From positions 1 through 18,221 of the forward strand of contig CAYQKN010000079.1 of the NCBI GenBank assembly GCA_964417885.1: a DNA stretch of 18,221 bases. Direction: 5' to 3'. Source of the DNA: UKL13-2 sp964417885. Lineage in GTDB: Bacteria; Pseudomonadota; Gammaproteobacteria; Burkholderiales; Usitatibacteraceae. The first letter of the stretch is position 1, and every line of letters starts with the position of its first letter. Positions 13,557-18,221 of the stretch are shown here, one piece after another. A program made the translations under genes and the position numbers. The notes under the pieces were generated by a model. That model ran no database searches and was not told the DNA's origin. It saw only the letters and a program-made list of their open reading frames with translations.

Positions 13557-14481
13557 GCATCGTCCGCGCGACACGGCGGGTGTCCAGCATGGAACGCGCC
13601 AGCAGGATGGTATTGGCGTGGATCTCGACCGTATCGGTGATCTGCCGCGCGTAGCCGCCCGCCATCGTGATCGCCAGCGGCAGCTGGCGTTGGGCGCAGG
13701 CGGCAAACACGGCCGCATCGCGCGCCAGCAGGCCTTGCTTGGTCAGTTTCAGCCGTCCCAGCCGGTCGTCCTCGAATGGATCGGCGCCGGCCAGGTAGAT
13801 CACCAGCTGCGCACGCGAACGGGCGAAGGACTGCTCGAGCCCGTCGGCAAAAGCCGCCAGGTAGGCCGCGTCGCCGGTGCCGTCTGGCATGTCGAGATCG
13901 AGGTCGCTTGCCACTTCGCGCCGGAACGGATAGTTCTTTGCGCCGTGGATCGAGAAGGTAAAGATCGAATCGTCGCCGGCCAGGATCGACGCGGTGCCGT
14001 TGCCCTGGTGCACGTCGGCATCGACGATCAGGAAACGCGCGATGCGTCCCTCGGCCTGCACGGCGCGGGCGGCGATGGCGGCGTCGTTGAACACGCAGAA
14101 GCCTTCGCCGCGATCGTGGAACGCATGATGGGTGCCGCCGGCCAGATTGGCCGCCACACCGTCGGCCAGCGCGGCGCGGCAGGCCGCCAGGGTGGCACCC
14201 GAGGAACGCCGCGAACGCTCCACCATCTGCGGTGACCAGGGAAAACCGATCGCGCGCACTTCGGCTGCCGACAGCTCGCCGCATTCCATCCGCCGCACGT
14301 AGTCCGGCGCATGCGCGCGCGCCAGTTCGGCCGCGGTCGCGGCGGCGGGCACGCAGAAATCGCCGGCGGCAAATTGCCCGGTGGCCGCCAGCGCCTCGCG
14401 CAGCAGGCGATATTTTTCCATCGGGAAGCGATGGCCGGGCGGCAGCGGCAGCACAAACTCATCGCAATAGAACAGTTTCAT
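13549..14481 (-). CDS. Histone deacetylase family protein (zinc-dependent deacetylase)
   Basis: A 310-residue arginase/deacetylase-fold enzyme of the bacterial HDAC-like group. The active-site parts are complete: GGTHHAF with the tandem His118-His119, GEGFCVFND (125-133), DADVHQGNG (154-162) giving zinc ligands Asp156 and His158, AGADPFEDD with the third ligand Asp234, and the transition-state Tyr277 in MAGGYA. The protein therefore should be an active zinc amidohydrolase. Known bacterial relatives remove acetyl groups from acetyl-CoA synthetase lysine (AcuC), acetylpolyamines or small amides; the substrate here is unknown. The short form, without extra domains, resembles the HDAC11-like class. 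It lies 57 bp after the GhrA-like gene, and its last 8 bp overlap the helicase start, so it belongs to the repair-gene transcript. Confidence 0.92.
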   Translation of the reverse strand: MKLFYCDEFVLPLPPGHRFPMEKYRLLREALAATGQFAAGDFCVPAAATAAELARAHAPDYVRRMECGELSAAEVRAIGFPWSPQMVERSRRSSGATLAACRAALADGVAANLAGGTHHAFHDRGEGFCVFNDAAIAARAVQAEGRIARFLIVDADVHQGNGTASILAGDDSIFTFSIHGAKNYPFRREVASDLDLDMPDGTGDAAYLAAFADGLEQSFARSRAQLVIYLAGADPFEDDRLGRLKLTKQGLLARDAAVFAACAQRQLPLAITMAGGYARQITDTVEIHANTILLARSMLDTRRVARTMHA

Positions 14482-14538
14482 GCGGCTATTCTATTGCGCC
14501 TCCCGCGTGGCGCCGTGCCGGCACCATCGATGCCGGCC

Positions 14539-15477
14539 TCAATAGCCCCGGTCGACGTCGACGCGCCCCGTCACGGCCTGGCCGTGCGCCATCGCGGTGA
14601 TCTTGCCAGCGATCTGGTCGAGGCTCGCGCCGACCAGGGTAATGGCGGAGATATGCGGCGTGAGACGAATGCGCGGGTGCCGCCAGAAAACGTGATCGGC
14701 CGGCAGCGGCTCGCTGGCAAACACGTCCAGCGTCGCGCCGCCGAGCCGGCCGCTGTCCAGCATTGCCAGCAGATCGGCTTCCACCAGGTGACCGCCGCGA
14801 CCGGTGCTGATCAGGTAGCCGTCCGGCCGCAGCTTGCCCAGCGTGGCGGCATTGAGGATGCCGCTGGTCGCCGCGGTCAGCGGCAGCACGCATACCAGCA
14901 CCCGCGTCGCGCGCAGGAACGCGTCCAGCTGCGCGTCGCCATGAAAGGTGGTGACGCCGTCCAGCGACTTCGGCGAACGCGACCAGCCCAGCGTCGGGTA
15001 ATCGAACGCCGCCACCGACCGGGCCACCCTGGCACCGATGGCGCCCAGCCCCATCACGCCCACCGGCCAGGCCGCGCGGTCGATGGCCGGCAGCGTTTTC
15101 CAGATTGCCTGTTCCTGCTGCTGCAGGTAGGCGGCAAATTGCCGCGTATGGGCGAACAGCGCATGGCAGACGTATTCCGCCATCTGCACCGCCATGCCGG
15201 CGTCGTCCAGCCGCACCAGCGGGGTGCGCGCGCCGAGTCCGGCCGCGCCATGCAGCGCCAGCAGGCGATCCACCCCGGCGCCAAGGCAGAACACCGCCTT
15301 CAGGTTTTGCTGCGAGGCCAGGAACGCCGCCGGCGGCGACCAGGCCAGCGCGTAATCCGCCTGGCGCTCGGCGCAGTCAGCCGACCAGCGCCAGATGTCG
15401 GCGGCGGGAAAGCGGCCAGCCAGGCCTGCCAGCCAGGGCTTGAGGTCCATTTCAGGTGCGTAGACGACGATTTTCAT
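14539..15477 (-). CDS. ghrA: Glyoxylate/hydroxypyruvate reductase A-like D-2-hydroxyacid dehydrogenase
   Basis: A 312-residue cytoplasmic NAD(P)H-dependent dehydrogenase. The Rossmann nucleotide motif is GLGAIG (143-148), followed by WSRS (165-168), where the lack of an acidic residue at the beta2 end and the Arg favour NADPH. The catalytic trio is Arg227 (STGRGG), Glu256 (DVFASEPLP) and His275 (TPHISAIT). The whole layout follows E. coli GhrA, which reduces glyoxylate and hydroxypyruvate, and the length matches (312). The usual INxARG reads ISTGRG. The gene heads the minus-strand cluster with the HDAC-family gene, helicase and pdeM, 57 bp upstream of the HDAC-family gene. It is divergent from the secreted protein at 15691 across 213 bp in which I could not identify convincing promoter hexamers. 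Confidence 0.88.
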   Translation of the reverse strand: MKIVVYAPEMDLKPWLAGLAGRFPAADIWRWSADCAERQADYALAWSPPAAFLASQQNLKAVFCLGAGVDRLLALHGAAGLGARTPLVRLDDAGMAVQMAEYVCHALFAHTRQFAAYLQQQEQAIWKTLPAIDRAAWPVGVMGLGAIGARVARSVAAFDYPTLGWSRSPKSLDGVTTFHGDAQLDAFLRATRVLVCVLPLTAATSGILNAATLGKLRPDGYLISTGRGGHLVEADLLAMLDSGRLGGATLDVFASEPLPADHVFWRHPRIRLTPHISAITLVGASLDQIAGKITAMAHGQAVTGRVDVDRGY

Positions 15478-15690
15478 GGATTGCCGGTTCCGATTCGATT
15501 CATGGGTGCCACCACCACGGCGAATTTAACCATCTCCCGGCCGGTCGCGGCAGCACGCTCATCCAATCGCCCGCCGCAATCTAGGGCAATTCGCAGCCGC
15601 CGGGCAGGAATCCCCCGATTCAGCGCGGCATGCGCGGCGAACACAATGATCTCGTACCAGGCAGCAACCACATACCCCGCGAGATGCATC

Positions 15691-16173
15691 ATGAAAACGA
15701 CTCTCCAGCTCAACACCCGGCTCCTCGCCACCCTGTTCGTCGCCACCGTCCTCGCCAGTTTCAGCATCGGCCATGCCACCGCCGCCGGAGTCGGCCAGCA
15801 GGTCAGTTTCGCCATCCCGCCGATCGCCTACGCCACCAGTACCCAGCATCCCGGCGCGCTTGCCATCGGCGCGCAGCACGTGGCACAGGGCTACATCGAT
15901 GTCGCCGACGCGACCAGCATGTTGGTCAGCGCCAACGTCGACGAATACCTGCTGACCGTCAAGCTCGACAACCCGCTGATCTCCCACGCCGCGTTGCGCA
16001 TCGGCGGCAGCGACTACGCGGTCGACAGCAAGCTGGCGGTGCTGGTGGTGGCCGCGCAGCGCGCGCGCGACATCCCGGTCAGCGTCGCTTACCGGCTGTA
16101 CCTGAAGCCCGGCGCGCGCGCCGGCGTCTATCCCTGGCCACTCGCGCTGGCGATCACACCGCGGGCCATCTGA
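15691..16173 (+). CDS. Small secreted protein, function unknown
   Basis: A 160-residue protein with a clear signal peptide (MKTTLQLNTR, hydrophobic core to about residue 27, then HATAAG; cleavage near 31). The mature part is rich in short beta-strand-like stretches (QQVSFAIPPIAYA, GYIDVADATSMLVSA, YLLTVKLD, YRLYLKPGARAGVYPWPLALAI) and has no cysteine. The end pattern, a strand followed by PGxxAGxYPWP and a last strand, recalls secreted Ig-like beta-sandwich proteins such as fimbrial or spore-coat-U-like subunits, but no chaperone or usher gene is nearby and I do not assign a family. The ATG at 15691 begins the signal peptide; a weak GAG ribosome site lies 8-10 bases before it. Probably monocistronic. 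Confidence 0.75.
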   Translation: MKTTLQLNTRLLATLFVATVLASFSIGHATAAGVGQQVSFAIPPIAYATSTQHPGALAIGAQHVAQGYIDVADATSMLVSANVDEYLLTVKLDNPLISHAALRIGGSDYAVDSKLAVLVVAAQRARDIPVSVAYRLYLKPGARAGVYPWPLALAITPRAI

Positions 16174-16249
16174 AGCCGCGGGCCGGCGGCAGCCGGTGAC
16201 ATAATGCAAGCCATCGGCGGCGTGACCGTCAGGCGGACCATGGCACCAG

Positions 16250-16921
16250 ATGATCGAATTCAACCTGTCGGCGTTTGAAGCACGCGTGCTCGGCGTGCTG
16301 GGCGAAAAACGTTTTCTCACGCCGGACGTCTATCCGCTGTCGCTCAACGCCATCGTCAACGCCGCCAACCAGCTGTCCAACCGCGAACCGGTGATGAGCC
16401 TGGGCGAGGAAACGGTGCTCGCCTGCCTCAAGCGGCTGCAGGACAACCACCTGGCCCAGACCTACTATCCCGCCGGCAGCCGGGTGGCCAAATACCAGCA
16501 CATGATGAGCGAGGTGTTCGCGCTCGACGACGCGCGCCTGTCGCTGGTGACGCTGCTGCTGTTGCGCGGCCCGCAGACCTGCGGCGAACTGCGCGGCCGC
16601 ACCGGCCGCATGTATCCGTTCGCCTCGGTCGACAGCGTCGAGCGCTCGCTGCACGACCTGGCCGCCAATGACCCGCCGCTGGTGATGCAGTTGCCCAAGT
16701 CGCCCGGCACCAAGGAAGCGCGCTGGGCACACCTGCTGTGCGGCGAGGTCGCGGTCGAGCGCCACGAGATGGCAGCCAGCATGCACGGTGGCGGCGGCAG
16801 CGTGGTGGAAGGCGCGTCGGATGACCGCGTCACCCGTCTCGAGGCCGAGGTCGCCTCGCTGCGGCAGGAAGTGACCTGGCTGACGGAAGAACTGGCGCGA
16901 TTCCGCAAGCAGTTCGAGTAG
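16250..16921 (+). CDS. yceH: YceH family protein (UPF0502/DUF480)
   Basis: A 223-residue protein of the YceH family. The conserved N-terminal winged-helix region is clear: LGVLGEKRFLTPDVYPLSLN (14-33), then NAANQLSNREPVMSL (37-51). A second winged-helix follows with LLLRGPQTCGELRGRT (103-118). The last 35 residues (188-223) are a heptad-like charged segment (RLEAEVASLRQEVTWLTEEL), probably a coiled coil for dimer formation. The molecular role of the family is not established; tandem winged helices suggest DNA binding or protein contact. The start ATG at 16250 gives the family's normal N-terminus (MIEFNLSAFEARVLGVLGEK); AGGCGG at 16231 is rather far upstream. It is preceded by the small secreted protein and followed by a hairpin-rich 105-bp gap. 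Confidence 0.93.
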   Translation: MIEFNLSAFEARVLGVLGEKRFLTPDVYPLSLNAIVNAANQLSNREPVMSLGEETVLACLKRLQDNHLAQTYYPAGSRVAKYQHMMSEVFALDDARLSLVTLLLLRGPQTCGELRGRTGRMYPFASVDSVERSLHDLAANDPPLVMQLPKSPGTKEARWAHLLCGEVAVERHEMAASMHGGGGSVVEGASDDRVTRLEAEVASLRQEVTWLTEELARFRKQFE

Positions 16922-16951
16922 GCGCCGGCGCCGGTCGTATGCGGCCGACCG
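16921..16951 (+). other. Inverted repeats after yceH
   Basis: GGCGCCGGCGCC (16921-16932) is a perfect 12-bp palindrome that begins on the last base of the yceH stop codon. CGGTCG-TATGCGGC-CGACCG (16932-16951) follows as a 6-bp stem with an 8-nt loop. No T-tract follows. A rho-independent role is doubtful. Confidence 0.35.
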
Positions 16952-17026
16952 TGACACTGGTCAAACCGTCCGCAGATTGCGGCCAACCGTACATACATTT
17001 GCCGGGATAGCGCGTACGATCAATGC

Positions 17027-17200
17027 GTGAACCCAAACGATATCCTGCTGTGGAGCGACGGCTTCTGGTGTTTCCGCGAAGAGCATTCGAAGGAATTCAT
17101 GCGCAGCGATGACTTTCGCGTGGTCGAGTATCACAGTGCCGAATGGCACCAGCTGTACTCACGCGGCTACGTCACGCCGCATTCGCCGGGCGGCGGCTGA
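17027..17200 (+). CDS. 57-residue conserved-looking hypothetical protein (GTG start)
   Basis: GTG at 17027 opens a 57-residue frame that stops at TGA 17198-17200. The product begins (M)NPNDILLWSDGFWCFREEH and continues with FRVVEYHSAEWHQLY. It is acidic and aromatic-rich (three Trp, five Phe/Tyr in the first 45 residues), with no signal peptide or membrane segment. The composition and amino-acid pattern look like a genuine small soluble protein, not a random GC-rich frame, and no other frame competes in 16922-17486. An ATG 4 bases upstream is in another frame. No good ribosome site is visible, and GTG is the only standard start giving this N-terminus. A 68-bp repeat element begins 5 bp past its stop. 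Function unknown. Confidence 0.6.
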   Translation: MNPNDILLWSDGFWCFREEHSKEFMRSDDFRVVEYHSAEWHQLYSRGYVTPHSPGGG

Positions 17201-17205
17201 ACGGC

Positions 17206-17273
17206 CAGACTCCAGCACTGGCGCGCCTTTCCAGCCATTTTCGGCCTGCGATCCGCACCAGTGCTGGAGTTTG
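17206..17273. repeat. 68-bp dispersed inverted-repeat element, copy B (REPIN-like)
   Basis: Left arm 17206-17225 (CAGACTCCAGCACTGGCGCG) and right arm 17254-17273 match as inverted repeats at 18 of 20 positions. The 28-bp spacer has CATTTTCG at its exact centre (17236-17243), with a small apical stem GCC/GGC around ATTTTC. Geometry and core equal those of copy A at 2527-2594, with both arms 18/20 identical between copies and the spacer 16/28. It starts 5 bp after the stop of the 57-residue gene. Both copies carry the core in the same orientation on the plus strand. Confidence 0.85.
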
Positions 17274-17486
17274 ATTCGACCGCCGATGCCTGCCGGCCCC
17301 CTGCAAGGCCCGCCCGGCTTCCCGCCTGCCGGTAATTTGGCATGGGCATCTGGGGGATTTCCCGATTCTGCGAAATTGCCATTCGCCTAGCATTGACCTG
17401 CCCGTCACGCCGGCCCGCACACGGCGGCAGCGGCCGGCATCGCTGAACGCACCAGTGAATCGTGACCAAACAAAAAAGGAAAACTC
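17274..17486 (+). promoter_or_regulatory. Upstream region of the PilG-like response regulator gene
   Basis: The 213 bp hold no coding frame I would support. The leader ends in an A-rich stretch with AAAGGA (about 17474-17479), a good ribosome site 7 bases before ATG 17487. TTGACC (17393-17398) is a -35-like hexamer, but no -10 follows at a proper distance, so the promoter is not located. The gap past copy B otherwise shows nothing definite. Confidence 0.35.
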
Positions 17487-17888
17487 ATGTCCCGTCCTGC
17501 AACCCCGATCGGCCGCCGCGTCATGCTGGTCGATGACAGCAAGACCATCCGCAGCAGCGCGGCGCTCTACCTCACGCAGGCAGGCTGCGAGGTGACCATG
17601 GCCAACGACGGTTTTGACGCGCTTGGCAAACTCTCCGAGTGCGACCCGGAGCTGATATTCGTCGACATGCTGATGCCACGCCTGGACGGCCTGCAGACCT
17701 GCGCGCTGATCAAGCACCATCCTCACTTCCGCGACACACCGGTGATCATGCTCTCGTCCAGGGACGATATATTTGACCGCGCGCGTGGCCGCACCGCCGG
17801 CGCGGATGACTACCTGGCCAAGCCGTTCTCGCGCGAGAGCCTGGTGCAGGCGGTGGCAACCCATCCGCTGGAACGAAAGGCGGCATGA
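17487..17888 (+). CDS. Single-domain response regulator, PilG-like
   Basis: A 133-residue protein that is one receiver domain with no output domain. The acidic pocket is VDDS (Asp16, Asp17), the phosphorylation site is Asp60 (IFVDMLMPRLDG), the switch residue is Ser90 (VIMLSS), and Lys112-Pro113 complete the site. The segments LDGLQTCALIK and SSRDDIFDRARGRTAGADDYLAKPFS closely resemble PilG, the response regulator of the Pil-Chp twitching system, which controls type IV pilus extension. No pilH, pilI or pilJ follows within the window, so it could serve another chemosensory pathway. Start fixed by AAAGGA before the ATG. Its TGA overlaps an ATG (ATGA, 17885-17888) that opens a 25-codon frame running up to the next gene's start. 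Confidence 0.88.
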   Translation: MSRPATPIGRRVMLVDDSKTIRSSAALYLTQAGCEVTMANDGFDALGKLSECDPELIFVDMLMPRLDGLQTCALIKHHPHFRDTPVIMLSSRDDIFDRARGRTAGADDYLAKPFSRESLVQAVATHPLERKAA

Positions 17889-17962
17889 GCGTCGCGAGCG
17901 CGTCCAGCAGCGCCGCCACACCTTCGACGCGCGGCCGGCAACCGGTGGCCGGACGATGCTGA
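17885..17962 (+). CDS. 25-codon intercistronic frame linking the response regulator and PAS genes (tentative)
   Basis: ATG 17885 overlaps the response-regulator stop by 4 bp, and the frame ends at TGA 17960-17962, 4 bases after the PAS-protein ATG at 17956. The peptide is Ser/Ala/Arg-rich (MSVASASSSAATPSTRGRQP, then VAGRC) with no family resemblance. It may be a translational coupler, or the true N-terminus of the PAS protein separated by a one-base frameshift. It may also be chance. Confidence 0.25.
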   Translation: MSVASASSSAATPSTRGRQPVAGRC

Positions 17963-18221
17963 CGCAGCAGGCATCGGTGGGCGAACTCGAACAGCAGGTC
18001 GCGCAGCTGCGGCAGGCGCTCGAGTCGCAGCGGAAAACGGCAGCCGCCAATGCGATTGCCGATGCCACGCTGGCCGCGGTCTCGTCGCAGATCTGTGTCC
18101 TCGACGCGTCCGGCGTGATCGTGGCCGTAAACAAGGCGTGGCGTGATTTCTACGCGCGCAACCTGCCGGACGGCGGCTCGCGCATCGACTGGATCGGCAC
18201 CAACTACCTGGCGACCTGCGA
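17956..18221 (+). CDS. PAS-domain signalling protein, 5' part only
   Basis: The visible 88 residues start with a probable coiled coil (about 8-45: ELEQQVAQLRQALESQR), followed by the opening of a PAS sensor domain (46-88: QICVLDASGVIVAVNKAWRDF, then WIGTNYLATC). The NKAWRDFY and GTNYL elements are typical of PAS domains in hybrid histidine kinases, GGDEF/EAL proteins and chemotaxis-linked regulators; the output domain lies beyond the window. It follows the response regulator by 67 bp on the same strand and is probably its co-transcribed partner. No in-frame start codon exists between 17885 and 17956, so ATG 17956 is used unless a frameshift joins the short upstream frame. Confidence 0.8.
   Translation, partial: MLTQQASVGELEQQVAQLRQALESQRKTAAANAIADATLAAVSSQICVLDASGVIVAVNKAWRDFYARNLPDGGSRIDWIGTNYLATC

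Noticed and set aside
12648..13640. 330-codon plus-strand frame antisense to the helicase
   Set aside because: Composition rich in Arg, Gln, His and Ala with no motif. The helicase on the other strand has every SF2 motif in order.
14311..15690. Long plus-strand open frame fused in front of the small secreted protein
   Set aside because: The upstream part is antisense to the HDAC-family and GhrA genes and has no family resemblance. The real start is ATG 15691, which begins a signal peptide.
16921..16932. 12-bp palindrome GGCGCCGGCGCC as a regulator binding site
   Set aside because: Short GC-only palindromes are expected often in DNA of this composition, and it lies at a gene end, not before a start.
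17341..17399. Possible sigma-54 site (TTGGCATGGG region) or sigma-28 promoter before the PilG-like gene
   Set aside because: The spacing and the GC element do not match the TGGCAC-N5-TTGC or TAAA-N15-GCCGATAA consensus well enough.
1..18221. CRISPR array, insertion sequence, prophage or integrated element
   Set aside because: No regularly spaced direct repeats, no transposase or integrase motifs, no attachment-site duplication next to tRNA-Ser, and even codon use throughout. The two 68-bp elements are too short for an autonomous mobile element.

Overview
High-GC proteobacterial chromosome, most likely a betaproteobacterium. The gene set points that way: QueD-type synthase, RlmD, YceH, a Bax-inhibitor-1 protein, a PilG-like response regulator and a ligase-associated Lhr-type helicase with PdeM. 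Codon use is uniform, nearly all genes are core-like, and I see no transposase, phage gene or CRISPR array. The assignment rests on gene content and GC bias only.

Layout. (1) 1-267 is the end of a 6-carboxytetrahydropterin synthase gene. It converges on a secreted PQQ-type sugar dehydrogenase (295-1446, minus), behind which lies tRNA-Ser(UGA) (1573-1662, minus) with its own promoter. (2) A Bax inhibitor-1 membrane protein (1783-2475, plus) ends at a textbook bidirectional terminator (2495-2524) and converges on rlmD (2599-3933, minus). (3) A minus-strand envelope/export block runs from 9476 down to 4049: secreted YncE-like beta-propeller, polysaccharide deacetylase-like protein, sterol desaturase-like membrane hydroxylase, and an 879-residue secreted serine protease with a pre-peptidase C-terminal-like domain and two WWNP-ESGWG modules. 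The last three are spaced 8-12 bp apart. (4) A Nudix hydrolase with a zinc ribbon (9583-10140, plus) is followed by a 270-bp gene-free stretch full of inverted repeats. (5) A minus-strand cluster runs from 15477 to 10411: GhrA-like 2-hydroxyacid dehydrogenase, histone-deacetylase-family protein, Lhr-type helicase and PdeM phosphoesterase. The last three overlap by a few bases and should be translationally coupled. (6) On the plus strand follow a small secreted protein, YceH, a 57-residue GTG-start protein, a PilG-like response regulator and the start of a PAS-domain protein cut by the window edge.

The most unusual signal is a pair of 68-bp elements at 2527-2594 and 17206-17273. Both have two 20-bp inverted arms, a 28-bp spacer and the same 8-bp core CATTTTCG exactly at the centre. 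Each lies 4-5 bp beyond a stop codon. They look like REPIN-type (paired REP) elements, or a dispersed family of gene-end hairpins, and I do not recognise them as a named family. A second point of interest is the helicase-PdeM pair, which sits in an overlapping operon with a deacetylase and without the ATP-dependent ligase and exonuclease that normally accompany it.
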